From: Candidatus Cryptobacteroides intestinipullorum
GTDB taxonomy: Bacteria; Bacteroidota; Bacteroidia; Bacteroidales; UBA932
Length of the DNA: 51,941 nt
Direction: 5' to 3'
Assembly: GCA_018711225.1 (NCBI GenBank)
Contig: DVIP01000028.1
Span: 1-51,941 of the forward strand
Position 1 is the first letter of the stretch. Each line of letters opens with the position of its first letter. Below, piece after piece: positions 10,553 to 20,598 of this stretch. A program made the translations under genes and the position numbers. A model generated the notes under the pieces. The model did not search any database, was not told where the DNA came from, and saw only the letters and a list, made by a program, of their open reading frames with translations.

Positions 10553-11329
10553 TTAAAATCCAACACCAGACTTTTCAATATAATCAAATGTCGACAGAAC
10601 CTCAGGAACGCCTTTTCTGACAACAACCGTAAGTTCGAAATGCGCCGATTTCCTGTGATCCGCCGTATGTACCTCCCAACCATTTCTTGCCAGATACACA
10701 CCGCGTGTCCCTGCATTGATCATCGGTTCGATGCAGATGGTCATCCCGTCTATCAGCTTCGGGCCTCTGCCCGGCCTGCCGTAGTTTGGGACTCCCGGAT
10801 TCTCGTGCATCTCCCTTCCGATCCCGTGTCCTTCAAGTTCACGTACTACAGAGAAACCGAACGATTCGGCATACGATTGCACCGCGTGTCCTATATCGCC
10901 GATCCTGTTCCCGTCCACCGCCTTCGCTATTCCCCGGTACAGGGATTCCTTGGTCACTTCCAGAAGTTTTCTGGCTTCCTCATCCACTTCCCCGACCGGA
11001 AAAGTGTATGCGGAGTCACCGTTGTACCCCTTGTACAGAGTGCCGCAGTCCACCGATACTATGTCCCCTTCCTTCAGCACATAGTCTGAAGGAAAGCCGT
11101 GCACCACGACATCATTTACAGAAATGCAGAGAGCGGCAGGAAAGCCTTCATAACCTAAGAAGCTTGGTATAGCTCCGTTGTCCCGGATATAGGTCTCTGC
11201 CACCCTATTCAACTCGAGAGTTGTCACACCTGGGGCGACAGCCTTACCGACCTCAGCCAATGTCTTGGATACGAGAATGGCATTCTCGCGCATCAGCGCT
11301 ATTTCTTCTTCTGTCTTAGGCTTTACCAT
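10553..11329 (-). CDS. map: Type I methionyl aminopeptidase
   Basis: MVKPKTEEEIALMRENAILVSKTLAEV...SVNDVVVHGFPSDYVLKEGDIVSVDCGTLYKGYNGDSAYTF...GHGIGREMHENPGVPNYG. Confidence 0.98.
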   Translation of the reverse strand: MVKPKTEEEIALMRENAILVSKTLAEVGKAVAPGVTTLELNRVAETYIRDNGAIPSFLGYEGFPAALCISVNDVVVHGFPSDYVLKEGDIVSVDCGTLYKGYNGDSAYTFPVGEVDEEARKLLEVTKESLYRGIAKAVDGNRIGDIGHAVQSYAESFGFSVVRELEGHGIGREMHENPGVPNYGRPGRGPKLIDGMTICIEPMINAGTRGVYLARNGWEVHTADHRKSAHFELTVVVRKGVPEVLSTFDYIEKSGVGF

Positions 11330-11349
11330 AACATCAAAGATTACTGAAA

Positions 11350-12687
11350 TTACATTCCTGAACGTCCTTTCAGACGGCCTGTCTTCATCAGTCCGTCATA
11401 GTGACGCATAAGCAGATGACTTTCTATCTGCTGGAGAGTATCCAGGACAACACCCACAAGAATCAGCAGTGAAGTACCGCCGTAGAAACTTGCGAACTGG
11501 TTGTTCACACCCAACAGCATTGCGAATGCCGGCAGGATGGCGATCAGTGCGAGGAAAACCGAACCTGGGAGAGTAACCCTCGACATGATGGTGTCGAGAT
11601 ACTCGACGGTCTTCTTTCCAGGCTTGACGCCAGGGATGAACCCTCCGTTCTGCTTCAACTGCTCGGCCATCATGGTCGGATTCACAGTGACAGCAGTATA
11701 GAAATATGTGAAAATCACAACAAGCAGTCCGAAGATAAGGTTATACCAGAATCCTGTATAATTGCTCAAAGTGGCTGCAAGACCTCTGGTGGCATCGAAC
11801 TGAGAGAAAATCAGAGGGAAGAGCATGAGTGCCTGCGCAAAGATGATAGGCATCACACCTGCCGCATTGATTTTCATAGGGATGTACTGGCGGACTCCGC
11901 CGTACTGCTTGTTCCCGACAATCCTCTTCGCATACTGTACAGGCACCTTCCTTACACCCTGTACGAGGGCGATGGCTGCCACGAACACGAAGAACAGGAT
12001 TACGAGTTCCACAATAAGCAGAAGCACGCCGCCGGCGGTGTTGTTCACCTTTTCTCCGATTTCAGCCGTAAGGGCATACGGGAGACGGGCGATGATACCG
12101 ACCATGATTATGAGGGAAATACCGTTTCCGATACCCCTGTCGGTAATCCTTTCACCGAGCCACATGACGAACATGGTGCCGCCTATCAGGATAATCGTGG
12201 AGACGAAGTTGAACATGAAGTTGCTCCATCCCAGATTATGAACCGCCAGGAAAGCGCTCTCCGGTATCTGGTTATGGAGGGCAGCCATGTAGGCAGGTCC
12301 CTGGATGCAGAGGATGGCGATGGTCAGATATCTGGTCATCTGGTTCATCTTCCGTCTTCCGCTTTCACCTTCCATCTGGAGTTTCCTGAAGTAAGGCACA
12401 AACACACCGAGAAGCTGGATGACAATGGATGCCGAGATATAAGGCATCACACCCAGCGCAAAAATTGAAGCGTTGCCGAAGGCTCCTCCAGAAAACATGT
12501 TGAGAAGGCCGACAAGACCTTCCTGCGTGTTGTCCTGAAGATTGGCCAGCTGGGCCGAGTCTATGCCCGGGAGCACGATGAACGAGCCCAGACGATAAAC
12601 CAGCAGCAAAAGAATCGTATACACGATTCTCTTGCGCAGTTCTTCAATCTTGAAGATGTTTCTGATAGTCTGTATAAACTTCTTCAT
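11350..12687 (-). CDS. secY: Preprotein translocase subunit SecY
   Basis: Multi-TM protein with LGSFIVLPGIDSAQL, LGVMPYISASIVIQLL, GIGNGISLIIMVGI and PGKKTVEYLDTIMSRVTLPGS. Confidence 0.99.
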   Translation of the reverse strand: MKKFIQTIRNIFKIEELRKRIVYTILLLLVYRLGSFIVLPGIDSAQLANLQDNTQEGLVGLLNMFSGGAFGNASIFALGVMPYISASIVIQLLGVFVPYFRKLQMEGESGRRKMNQMTRYLTIAILCIQGPAYMAALHNQIPESAFLAVHNLGWSNFMFNFVSTIILIGGTMFVMWLGERITDRGIGNGISLIIMVGIIARLPYALTAEIGEKVNNTAGGVLLLIVELVILFFVFVAAIALVQGVRKVPVQYAKRIVGNKQYGGVRQYIPMKINAAGVMPIIFAQALMLFPLIFSQFDATRGLAATLSNYTGFWYNLIFGLLVVIFTYFYTAVTVNPTMMAEQLKQNGGFIPGVKPGKKTVEYLDTIMSRVTLPGSVFLALIAILPAFAMLLGVNNQFASFYGGTSLLILVGVVLDTLQQIESHLLMRHYDGLMKTGRLKGRSGM

Positions 12688-13139
12688 TATTTCTCAATTG
12701 TAGTTGCTGTTCCACCCTGGGCCTCGATCTTGGCGATGGCACTCTTGGAGAATGCGTTGGCTGACACTTCCAGTTTGGCTGTCAGTTCACCGTTGCCGAG
12801 AATCTTGACCAAAGCAGTCTTGGATACGATTCCGTTCTGCTTGAGAAGCTCTACATTGATAGCGGTCACTCCAAGTTTCTCAGATATGGTCTGAAGATCG
12901 GAAACATTGAGAGGAATGTATTCCACCCTGTTAATGTTCGTGAAACCGAACTTCGGAAGACGCCTCTGGATAGGCATCTGGCCGCCTTCAAAACCTATCT
13001 TGCGGGAATAGCCTGAACGGGCCTGGGCACCTTTGTGACCACGGGTAGAAGTCCCGCCATGTCCGGAACCTTCACCACGGCCGATCCTCTTCTCTCTTCC
13101 TTTGGAACCCTTTGCAGGTTTCAATTCGTGCAATTTCAT
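12687..13139 (-). CDS. rplO: 50S ribosomal protein L15
   Basis: MKLHELKPAKGSKGREKRIGRGEGSGHGGTSTRGHKGAQARSG...FEGGQMPIQRRLPKFGF. Confidence 0.99.
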   Translation of the reverse strand: MKLHELKPAKGSKGREKRIGRGEGSGHGGTSTRGHKGAQARSGYSRKIGFEGGQMPIQRRLPKFGFTNINRVEYIPLNVSDLQTISEKLGVTAINVELLKQNGIVSKTALVKILGNGELTAKLEVSANAFSKSAIAKIEAQGGTATTIEK

Positions 13140-13157
13140 TTCTAGATTCCTCCCTAA

Positions 13158-13337
13158 TTAAATTTCCTCTACTTTCACAAGGTGGAGAACTTTCTGCAAC
13201 ATGCCGTTGGTCACAGGTGTAAGCTCTACCTCGACAGTCTGGTGCATCTTGCGGAGTCCGAGACCCTGCAGGTTGGCTATCTGCCTCTTTGAAGCACCGT
13301 TCTTGCTCTTGATCTGGGTTATCTTGATTTTTGCCAT
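13158..13337 (-). CDS. rpmD: 50S ribosomal protein L30 (not in the supplied ORF track)
   Basis: Manual translation: MAKIKITQIKSKNGASKRQIANLQGLGLRKMHQTVEVELTPVTNGMLQKVLHLVKVEEI* (59 aa), between rpsE and rplO. Confidence 0.97.
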   Translation of the reverse strand: MAKIKITQIKSKNGASKRQIANLQGLGLRKMHQTVEVELTPVTNGMLQKVLHLVKVEEI

Positions 13338-13350
13338 TCGTCAGTCCTCC

Positions 13351-13869
13351 TTAACCTTTAAACACTCTGCTCATAGGAATACCGCGAAGTCCGGCAATCG
13401 TATAGGCATCCCTCATCTCGGACAAAGCCGCTACTGTAGCCTTTACGAGGTTGTGAGGGTTTGAAGAACCCTTGGACTTGGCCAGGACATTCTGGATACC
13501 CACTGACTCGAATACGGCACGCATCGCACCACCGGCCTTCACACCGGTACCCGGAGCTGCAGGCTTCATGAATACCCTTGCACCGCCGAACTTGGCTTCC
13601 TGCTCATGAGGAATAGTCTTGTTGAGTACAGGGATCTTCACAAGATTCTTCTTGGCATCCTCTATACCTTTTGATATAGCCGTAGTGACCTCGTTAGCCT
13701 TTCCAAGACCATAACCTACGACACCGTTCTCGTCGCCTACCACCACGATGGCTGCGAAACTGAAGTGACGGCCGCCCTTGGTGACCTTGGTCACCCTTTT
13801 TACGGCTACGAGCCTGTCTTTAAGCTCAAGATCAGTCGTCTTTACTCTTTTAACATTTGTATTTGCCAT
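13351..13869 (-). CDS. rpsE: 30S ribosomal protein S5
   Basis: [47 protein letters not shown]. Confidence 0.99.
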   Translation of the reverse strand: MANTNVKRVKTTDLELKDRLVAVKRVTKVTKGGRHFSFAAIVVVGDENGVVGYGLGKANEVTTAISKGIEDAKKNLVKIPVLNKTIPHEQEAKFGGARVFMKPAAPGTGVKAGGAMRAVFESVGIQNVLAKSKGSSNPHNLVKATVAALSEMRDAYTIAGLRGIPMSRVFKG

Positions 13870-13876
13870 AGTCTTT

Positions 13877-14239
13877 CTAGAATATTAGGCCACCTTCACG
13901 GGCAGCTTCAGCCAAACTTTTAACTCTACCATGATAAAGGTAACCTCCACGGTCGAAAGATATGGTGGTGATACCCTTAGCGATACTGCGCTCTGCAATA
14001 GCCTTTCCTACCAGGGCTGCAGCTTCCTTGCCGCTCTTTCCCTTGCACTCTGCTGCAAGAGCCTTGTCATTCGATGCGGCAGCCGCGAGTGTAATACCCT
14101 TTGTGTCATCCACGACCTGCACGTAAATCTGCTTGTTGCTTCTGAAGACTACCATCCTTGGCCTTTCAGCAGTACCGTTGACAACCTTGCGGATGCGGTA
14201 ATGGATTCTTTTTCTTCTTTCTATCTTATTCAATGCCAT
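13877..14239 (-). CDS. rplR: 50S ribosomal protein L18
   Basis: [38 protein letters not shown]...[26 protein letters not shown]. Confidence 0.99.
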   Translation of the reverse strand: MALNKIERRKRIHYRIRKVVNGTAERPRMVVFRSNKQIYVQVVDDTKGITLAAAASNDKALAAECKGKSGKEAAALVGKAIAERSIAKGITTISFDRGGYLYHGRVKSLAEAAREGGLIF

Positions 14240-14253
14240 AACTCAATCTCCTA

Positions 14254-14814
14254 TTATTTAGCACCTGCTGACTTGCCGGCCTTGCGGCGGATCTGTTCAC
14301 CGACAAACCTGATACCCTTACCCTTGTAAGGTTCCGGCTTACGCATAGAACGAATCTTGGCGGCTACCTGGCCGACAAGCTGCTTGTCAGCGCTCTTGAG
14401 AACCAGGATAGGGTTCGCACCTTTCTTCACAGGCTCTGCCTCTGCCTTCACTTCTGACGGAAGCATGAAATGCACGTCATGTGAGAAACCGAGGGAAAAT
14501 TCAAGGATCTGGCCTTTGACTTCGACACGGTAACCGACACCGATAAGCTCCTGTCTGATAGTATATCCTTCTGAAACACCGACTACCATATTGTGCACAA
14601 GCGCACGGTAAAGTCCGTGAAGAGAGCGGTGTCTCGGATTGTCGGTAGGACGAGTCAATTTAACTTCATTTCCCTCTACGGTCACAGTAATGTCGGAATC
14701 CACTTTCTGACTGAGTTCGCCGAGAGGTCCTTTAACCTTGACAACATTGCCGGGGAGCACTTCTACAGTGACCTTGGCAGGAAGGTGTACAGGCAATTTA
14801 CCAATTCTTGACAT
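14254..14814 (-). CDS. rplF: 50S ribosomal protein L6
   Basis: MSRIGKLPVHLPAKVTVEV...KGPLGELS...MRKPEPYKGKGIRFVGEQIRRKAGKSAGAK. Confidence 0.99.
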   Translation of the reverse strand: MSRIGKLPVHLPAKVTVEVLPGNVVKVKGPLGELSQKVDSDITVTVEGNEVKLTRPTDNPRHRSLHGLYRALVHNMVVGVSEGYTIRQELIGVGYRVEVKGQILEFSLGFSHDVHFMLPSEVKAEAEPVKKGANPILVLKSADKQLVGQVAAKIRSMRKPEPYKGKGIRFVGEQIRRKAGKSAGAK

Positions 14815-14832
14815 TATTTTATACTTTATAGA

Positions 14833-15228
14833 TTAATAAACATAACACAAAATCTCGCCTCCGACATTCATTTCCTTGGCTTCCTTGTCAGTGATGACAC
14901 CCTTGGAAGTGGAGATGATGGCTATACCGAGACCGTTGAGGACTCTCGGCATGGTTTCCACACCGGCGTATTTCCTGAGACCCGGCTTTGATACGCGCTC
15001 GATCTTCTTGATGGCAGCGGTCTTGGTCTGCGGATGATACTTGAGAGCGATCTTGATAGTGTTTACAGGCTGTCCTTCCACTACCTTGTAGCTGAGGATA
15101 TAGCCCTTTTCGAAAAGAATCCTTGTGATGGCCATCTTCATCTTGGAAGAAGGAACTTCCACGATTTTCTTCCCGGCCATGTAGGCGTTGCGGATTCTTG
15201 TAAGATAATCTGCTATTGGATCAGTCAT
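14833..15228 (-). CDS. rpsH: 30S ribosomal protein S8
   Basis: Start trimmed to MTDPIADYLTRIRNAYMAGK (cat at 15226-15228) within the longer ORF. Ends GLGIAIISTSKGVITDKEAKEMNVGGEILCYVY. Confidence 0.98.
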   Translation of the reverse strand: MTDPIADYLTRIRNAYMAGKKIVEVPSSKMKMAITRILFEKGYILSYKVVEGQPVNTIKIALKYHPQTKTAAIKKIERVSKPGLRKYAGVETMPRVLNGLGIAIISTSKGVITDKEAKEMNVGGEILCYVY

Positions 15229-15304
15229 TTTTTTGTTGTTTTTAAAACCGGCACTGTCGTGCCCGATATCCATTATAAATAATCAAAGTACTTGTATTCA
15301 GTCA

Positions 15305-15574
15305 TTACCAGCTGGCTTTCTTTACGCCTGGGATGAGGCCGTTGCTTGCCATCTCACGGAACTGGATACGGCTTATGCCGAACTTGCGCATATATCCTTT
15401 CGGTCTTCCTGTGAGTGAGCAACGGTTGTGAAGCCTGCACGGGCTGGAGTTTTTAGGGAGCTTGTCAAGGGCTACCCAGTCTCCGGCCTCTTTGAGAGCC
15501 TTCCTCTTTTCAGCGTATTTGGCAACCAGTTTTGCACGCTTCACTTCACGTGCCTTCATTGATTCTTTTGCCAT
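15305..15574 (-). CDS. rpsN: 30S ribosomal protein S14
   Basis: [24 protein letters not shown]...[45 protein letters not shown]. Confidence 0.99.
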   Translation of the reverse strand: MAKESMKAREVKRAKLVAKYAEKRKALKEAGDWVALDKLPKNSSPCRLHNRCSLTGRPKGYMRKFGISRIQFREMASNGLIPGVKKASW

Positions 15575-15585
15575 ACCGTCCTCCT

Positions 15586-16188
15586 TTAGTTGTTATGTTT
15601 CTTGAAAGGCAGACCGAACTCACGCAAAAGGGCGTGTGCTTCTTCATCCGTCTTCGCCGTAGTTACAAATGTGATCTCCATGCCGAGAATCTTGGATATC
15701 TTGTCGATATCAATCTCCGGGAAGATGATCTGCTCCTTGATTCCGAGGGTATAGTTGCCCCTGCCGTCCATCTTCTCAGAGATACCGTTGAAGTCCCTGA
15801 TACGAGGGAGGGAGATACGGATAAGCCTCTCGAGAAATTCGTACATCCTGGTAGAACGGAGAGTCACCTTCACACCGATAGCATTTCCCTTACGGAGCTT
15901 GAAGTTGGAGATATCCTTTCTGGAAAGGGTGGTTATCGCCTTCTGTCCGGCTATGGCAGTGAGTTCCTGCTGTGCATTCTCCACGAGCTTCTTGTCATTA
16001 GTAGCGTCGCCCACACCCTGGTTGATGGTGATTTTCACGAGCTTCGGAACCTGCATGACAGTAGTGTACGAGAACTCCTTCATGAGCTTAGGGACGATAG
16101 TCTCCTTATATAACTTTTTCAGCGTCGGAACATATCCTGCAGGAACTGCAGTGTTCACGGCCTCTGTTGTCTTCTTAGTCTTTGCCAT
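15586..16188 (-). CDS. rplE: 50S ribosomal protein L5 (with short N-terminal extension)
   Basis: [82 protein letters not shown]. Confidence 0.98.
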   Translation of the reverse strand: MAKTKKTTEAVNTAVPAGYVPTLKKLYKETIVPKLMKEFSYTTVMQVPKLVKITINQGVGDATNDKKLVENAQQELTAIAGQKAITTLSRKDISNFKLRKGNAIGVKVTLRSTRMYEFLERLIRISLPRIRDFNGISEKMDGRGNYTLGIKEQIIFPEIDIDKISKILGMEITFVTTAKTDEEAHALLREFGLPFKKHNN

Positions 16189-16505
16189 TATTTGATCTCC
16201 TCTCCAGATTTTTTAGAGTAACGGACTTTCTTTCCATCCACCATCTTGTAGCCGATTCTTGTAGGACCGCCCTTCGCAGGGTCTACCAGCTGAAGATTGG
16301 AAATATGGATTCCTGCCTCTTGTTTAACAATACCGCCCTGAGGATTTTTCGCATTGGGTTTGGTATGCTTGCTTACCATGTTGATACCTTCCACGATAGC
16401 GCGGTCCTTTGAACGGACAACCTCAAGCACCTTGCCGGTCTTTCCCTTGTCATTGCCGGCATTGACATAGACTGTATCGCCTTTTTTGATATATATCTTC
16501 TTCAT
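16188..16505 (-). CDS. rplX: 50S ribosomal protein L24
   Basis: [60 protein letters not shown]. Confidence 0.99.
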   Translation of the reverse strand: MKKIYIKKGDTVYVNAGNDKGKTGKVLEVVRSKDRAIVEGINMVSKHTKPNAKNPQGGIVKQEAGIHISNLQLVDPAKGGPTRIGYKMVDGKKVRYSKKSGEEIK

Positions 16506-16516
16506 AACGACTTCAA

Positions 16517-16882
16517 TTAAAGGACCTCAGGTGCCAGTGAAACGATCTTCATATAGTTTTCACGGAGTTCCCTTGCCACAGGGCCGAAAATACGTGTACC
16601 GCGGACCTCTCCCTGATTGTTGAGGAGGACACAGGCATTGTCGTCGAAACGGATATAGGAACCGTCCGGCCTGCGGATTTCCTTCTTGGTACGGACTACT
16701 ACAGCCTTGGATACTGAACCTTTCTTGGCATCCCCGCCAGGGATTGCACTTTTCACGGCGACCACGATCTTGTCACCGACCTTTGCATAACGGCGGCGCG
16801 TACCTCCCAGTACACGGATACAAAGCACTTCCTTTGCTCCACTGTTGTCTGCCACCTGTAAACGTGTTTCCTGCTGTATCAT
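16517..16882 (-). CDS. rplN: 50S ribosomal protein L14
   Basis: [48 protein letters not shown]. Confidence 0.99.
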   Translation of the reverse strand: MIQQETRLQVADNSGAKEVLCIRVLGGTRRRYAKVGDKIVVAVKSAIPGGDAKKGSVSKAVVVRTKKEIRRPDGSYIRFDDNACVLLNNQGEVRGTRIFGPVARELRENYMKIVSLAPEVL

Positions 16883-16884
16883 TG

Positions 16885-17139
16885 TTATTTGACTTTTTCT
16901 ACAATTTCTACTAATCTCCAGTTCTTAGACTTGCTCAACGGACGGGTCTCCATGATGCGTACTGTATCGCCCTCACTGCACTCGTTCTTTTCGTCATGAG
17001 CAACGAACTTGGTGGTCTTTTTTACGAACTTGCCGTAAATAGGATGCTTTTCTTTAGTTGCTACCGCAACGACTATGGACTTGTCCATCTTGTTGCTGAC
17101 CACGACTCCTATCCTTTCCTTGCGAAGATTTCTTTCCAT
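16885..17139 (-). CDS. rpsQ: 30S ribosomal protein S17
   Basis: [50 protein letters not shown]...[24 protein letters not shown]. Confidence 0.99.
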   Translation of the reverse strand: MERNLRKERIGVVVSNKMDKSIVVAVATKEKHPIYGKFVKKTTKFVAHDEKNECSEGDTVRIMETRPLSKSKNWRLVEIVEKVK

Positions 17140-17151
17140 CAGACTGAAATT

Positions 17152-17346
17152 TTAGTTCTGTTTTTCCTTTTCTGCCAGGATCGTCATCATTCTGGCGATA
17201 TCCTTCCTGGTCTTGGCGATTTTAGACGTATCCTCAATAGGAGAAATCGAGTGGTTTATCTTCATGGTGTCAAGAGCCGCCTTCTCCGCATCTATGCGGT
17301 CACGCAGATCTGTGATTGACATTTCGCGAATTTCAGATGCTTTCAT
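17152..17346 (-). CDS. rpmC: 50S ribosomal protein L29
   Basis: MKASEIREMSITDLRDRIDAEKAALDTMKINHSISPIEDTSKIAKTRKDIARMMTILAEKEKQN. Confidence 0.98.
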   Translation of the reverse strand: MKASEIREMSITDLRDRIDAEKAALDTMKINHSISPIEDTSKIAKTRKDIARMMTILAEKEKQN

Positions 17347-17361
17347 TTTTTCTCCTTTTAA

Positions 17362-17781
17362 TTATTCGACATAGTCTCTACGTACAACAAATTTCGTGGT
17401 GACAGGAAGTTTCTGTGCGCCAAGACGGAGAGCCTCTTTGGCAATAGCCATAGGAACACCTTCAGCCTCGATAAGCACGCGCCCGGGAGTTACAGGGCAT
17501 ACAAATCCCTCAGGATTACCCTTACCTTTACCCATACGCACTTCGGCAGGCTTCCTGGTATATGGCTTGTCAGGGAATATCCTGATCCATATCTTTCCCT
17601 CACGCTTCATGTAACGCACGACAGCCTGACGCGCAGCCTCGATCTGACGACCGGTAAGCCAGCAATTCTCCAGGGTCTTGATGCCGAAAGAACCGAACAC
17701 AAGCTGATTGCCTCTCTGGGCAAGGCCTTTCATACGGCCTTTCTGCTGCCTTCTGAATTTTGTTTTCTTCGGTTGTAACAT
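17362..17781 (-). CDS. rplP: 50S ribosomal protein L16, first gene of this operon fragment
   Basis: [94 protein letters not shown]. Confidence 0.99.
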   Translation of the reverse strand: MLQPKKTKFRRQQKGRMKGLAQRGNQLVFGSFGIKTLENCWLTGRQIEAARQAVVRYMKREGKIWIRIFPDKPYTRKPAEVRMGKGKGNPEGFVCPVTPGRVLIEAEGVPMAIAKEALRLGAQKLPVTTKFVVRRDYVE

Positions 17782-17812
17782 TGTCTATTACTTTTAAAAT
17801 TTACTTCAACTT

Positions 17813-17863
17813 CCTTAAATAATTGAGTATCAGCTGGTTGGGCGGACTTATCCTCAATTAAGG
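17813..17863 (-). promoter_or_regulatory. Putative structured 5' leader of the rplP operon (stem-loop)
   Basis: CCTTAAATAATTGAG ... CTCAATTAAGG (CCTT/AAGG plus AATTGAG/CTCAATT with a 4-nt bulge, about 25-nt loop) between the predicted promoter and the rplP ATG. Confidence 0.5.
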
Positions 17864-17868
17864 GACTG

Positions 17869-17898
17869 CAAAGATAGTCAATTTTTCTGAATTGCAAA
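17869..17898 (-). promoter_or_regulatory. Bacteroidetes-type promoter for rplP
   Basis: Minus strand reads TTTG-N18-TATCTTTG, matching the -33 TTTG / -7 TAnnTTTG consensus, about 90 bp upstream of rplP. Confidence 0.65.
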
Positions 17899-18132
17899 TA
17901 TTTTTTCAATAAAATCCGCAATTTTTCGACCGGAAAATCGAATGGTTAAAAAAGGGAAAATCACACAGTTACCGACAATGTTGAAATTTTTTCCGCTACA
18001 ATTTCGACCGACGGCGCGAAAGTACAAATACGCATGTCCGCAGACAGATTCCCGGCCTGCAGACCCCGGACTCCACTCCGATTTGTCAGGATTTTTCATA
18101 AATTTGCAATTCTGTTTCTGAACCAGTACCGA

Positions 18133-18810
18133 GTGAAACACGCCGGACAAATAATGCTCGCCATCGCCGTTGCCGCCGTCCAGTCCGCGGCATGTATGCT
18201 GCATGCCCAGACGCCGGACAGACCGGAAGACATGTTCATGCGCTTCATGGTGGAAGGCAGCGATACGGTATTCACCGACGAACTGCCGCCCGCCCGCGTA
18301 TATTCGAGGATGCCGCGCCAGAAGGGACGCGAATGGAGGAAATACTACAGACTCGTCCACAATTTCAGCAAGACATACCCTTACGCCCTGGCAGCACGGC
18401 ATCTGGTACACGAGGTGGACAGCACCATAGAGGCAGACCATCTGAAACGTGCGAAAAGAGACAGGTTCATAAGCAGCAAGCAGAAAGAGCTGTTCGATGA
18501 CTTCGAAAATCCCATGCGCAATCTCACCGTTTCGCAGGGAGCCCTGCTGATGAAACTGATAGACAGGGAAGTAGGAAAATCGTCCTATCTCATCATAAAG
18601 GACTACAAGAACGGCATGGCCGCAGGATTCTGGCAGGGGATAGCCCGGATGTTCGGGACGGATCTCAAGAAACCGTATGACCCGGAAGGAGAGGACAGGC
18701 CCATCGAAGAACTCGTGACACTTTGGGAGACAGGCCAGTTCGAAAGCCTCTACTTCTCGCTGTTCTGGAAAGATCCTCCGGAAATAGAAATCCCGTCGAA
18801 ATACAGATAA
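18133..18810 (+). CDS. DUF4294 domain-containing protein (exported)
   Basis: KGREWRKYYRLVHNFSKTYPYALAARHLVHEVDSTIEADHLKRAKRDRFISSKQKELFDDFENPMRNLTVSQGALLMKLIDREVGKSSYLIIKDYKNGMAAGFWQGIARMFGTDLKKPYDPEGEDRPIEELV. Start ambiguous: GTG 18133 or ATG 18154. TAAATTTG promoter-like element at 18099-18106. Confidence 0.8.
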   Translation: MKHAGQIMLAIAVAAVQSAACMLHAQTPDRPEDMFMRFMVEGSDTVFTDELPPARVYSRMPRQKGREWRKYYRLVHNFSKTYPYALAARHLVHEVDSTIEADHLKRAKRDRFISSKQKELFDDFENPMRNLTVSQGALLMKLIDREVGKSSYLIIKDYKNGMAAGFWQGIARMFGTDLKKPYDPEGEDRPIEELVTLWETGQFESLYFSLFWKDPPEIEIPSKYR

Positions 18811-19505
18811 GGAGAATCCTTCATCCAGTCTTTCAGGACATACAGGTCGGCACCTTCGGGAGTCCGGATTTTCGCGTCGGTATGATAATGCCCGAAAATG
18901 AAATAATCTACCGGACGCGTCTTCTCATACTCCGAAGCGAACTTGTACAGCGGCTCGTCTTTCCCCCTGAAAAAATACTCGTCCCCCCTCGAAACCCTGT
19001 TGTTGCGGGACCAGTTCTTCCCGAATCGGAAAGCAATCCACGGATGCAGCATACTGAACAGACACTGCAGGAATCTGTTATGATAAATCCATCTCAGAAA
19101 ACGGTAAGTCCCCGACACCGGACCCAGACCGTCGCCGTGACCGAGACAGAACCACGAATCCGCGATACGCACATATTCTGGCTGCTCCAGCTTCACCATA
19201 CCCATTTCCTCGAAATAGCTGTATGCCCAGACATCATGGTTTCCGGGGAAGAAATACACCCGGACCCCGGCATCCATAAGGTCCATCAGGGCAGCAAAGA
19301 CCCGGACATAGCCTTTCGGGACCACGTCCCTGTATTCATACCAGAAATCCCAGATGTCACCCAGCATATACAATGCTTCTGTCCTGTCTGCAGGCAGAGA
19401 ACGGAGAAAGGCTACGAAACGCGCCTCCCTCCCCTCCGGGTCCATATAATCGAGACCCAGATGGACATCCGAAACGAAATATGTCAACGTACGCTTTCCC
19501 GCCAT
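18750..19505 (-). CDS. lpxH: UDP-2,3-diacylglucosamine diphosphatase (LpxH-like calcineurin-type phosphoesterase)
   Basis: TYFVSDVHLGLDYMDPEGREARFVAFLRSLPADRTEALYMLGDIWDFWYEYRDVVPKGYVRVFAAL...YFFPGNHDVWAYSYFEEMGM...FIFGHYHTDAK. Confidence 0.85.
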   Translation of the reverse strand: MAGKRTLTYFVSDVHLGLDYMDPEGREARFVAFLRSLPADRTEALYMLGDIWDFWYEYRDVVPKGYVRVFAALMDLMDAGVRVYFFPGNHDVWAYSYFEEMGMVKLEQPEYVRIADSWFCLGHGDGLGPVSGTYRFLRWIYHNRFLQCLFSMLHPWIAFRFGKNWSRNNRVSRGDEYFFRGKDEPLYKFASEYEKTRPVDYFIFGHYHTDAKIRTPEGADLYVLKDWMKDSPYLYFDGISISGGSFQNSEK

Positions 19506-19523
19506 CGCCGCGCGCTTGCCGTA

Positions 19524-20330
19524 TTATCCGAAAATGAAAATAAGCAGGGAAACGATTGCACAATAGAGTGCGAACCATGTCAATTTGGCCTTCTTCACTA
19601 TGGCAATCATCACCTTGCAGGCAAACAGCCCGGAAAGGAAGGCAGAGACAAATCCCAGGAGCACAGGCAGTACACCCAGTGTGGAACCTGTAAATTCGCC
19701 GCCTACAAGCTGGAGGAACGCTTCCCCGAGAATCGGCACAAGTACCATAAGGAAAGAGAACTGAGCCATGACGTCACGCCTTACACCGCAGATAAGCCCC
19801 ACGGAAATGGTGGTGCCTGAACGCGAAAGTCCGGGAATGACGGCAAAAGCCTGTCCGATTCCCACGGCCAGAGCCTGCCAGTAGGAAATGCCGTTTCGGT
19901 AATTGTTCGCCGGCAGCTGCTCCCTGCGCGGATTAGATGCCCTGTCTGACAGGAAAAGCAGCAATGCTGTCATCAGAAGGGCGACACCCACCACGAAAAG
20001 TGAGGCGAAAAGTCCCTCCACAAAAGATTTGAAGAACACCCCTATAATAAAGACAGGTATCATGGACACGCAGATTTTCAGGATATAGTCGGTCTCGTCA
20101 TTGTACCTGAACCTGAAAAGCCCCTTGAGAAGACTCCAGATCTGGTGTCTGAACACCACTATGGTACTCAATACAGTAGCCGCATGAACAGCGACCTCGA
20201 AAACCAGGTCGCCTGATTCCTCCACTCCGAGAATCTCCCGGCCTATCACAAGATGTCCGCTGCTGCTGACCGGAAGGAATTCCGTCAGTCCCTGCACAAG
20301 TCCGAGAATAATAGCTTCAAACCACTCCAT
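19524..20330 (-). CDS. uppP: Undecaprenyl-diphosphate phosphatase
   Basis: MEWFEAIILGLVQGLTEFLPVSSSGHLVIGREILG...VIPGLSRSGTTISVGLICG. Confidence 0.97.
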   Translation of the reverse strand: MEWFEAIILGLVQGLTEFLPVSSSGHLVIGREILGVEESGDLVFEVAVHAATVLSTIVVFRHQIWSLLKGLFRFRYNDETDYILKICVSMIPVFIIGVFFKSFVEGLFASLFVVGVALLMTALLLFLSDRASNPRREQLPANNYRNGISYWQALAVGIGQAFAVIPGLSRSGTTISVGLICGVRRDVMAQFSFLMVLVPILGEAFLQLVGGEFTGSTLGVLPVLLGFVSAFLSGLFACKVMIAIVKKAKLTWFALYCAIVSLLIFIFG

Positions 20331-20339
20331 GACAATAAA

Positions 20340-20582
20340 CTATTCTGATTTCACATTTCCACTTTCGTCGTTCCTGTTCATTATGCCTGCGATAATCACG
20401 ACCACTCCGCACAGTATGACAACAGGGGCCGCAACCAGGCGTCTGAAATCGAACATCGCATAATTGAACACTTCCGGATCCTTCACTCCGCCACCTGCAA
20501 GCAAGATATATCCCGCCACCATGACAATCAGTCCGGCAAGCACAAATCTGAGCCCCTTACGGGTTATAGGCATATTTTCCAT
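20340..20582 (-). CDS. DUF3098 domain-containing small membrane protein
   Basis: MENMPITRKGLRFVLAGLIVMVAGYILLAGGGVKDPEVFNYAMFDFRRLVAAPVVILCGVVVIIAGIM, located between ftsX and uppP. Confidence 0.8.
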   Translation of the reverse strand: MENMPITRKGLRFVLAGLIVMVAGYILLAGGGVKDPEVFNYAMFDFRRLVAAPVVILCGVVVIIAGIMNRNDESGNVKSE

Positions 20583-20598
20583 AATATTAACCGACTTC

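Noticed and set aside
17730-17921. 63-aa minus-strand ORF upstream of rplP as a remnant of rpsC
   Set aside because: Its translation (MRILLKKYLQFRKIDYLCSPLIEDKSAQPADTQ...) has no S3 similarity and it lies over the predicted promoter and leader.
18723-19820. 365-aa plus-strand ORF antisense to lpxH/uppP
   Set aside because: Both minus-strand genes are well supported. The antisense protein is basic and low-quality, without recognised motifs.
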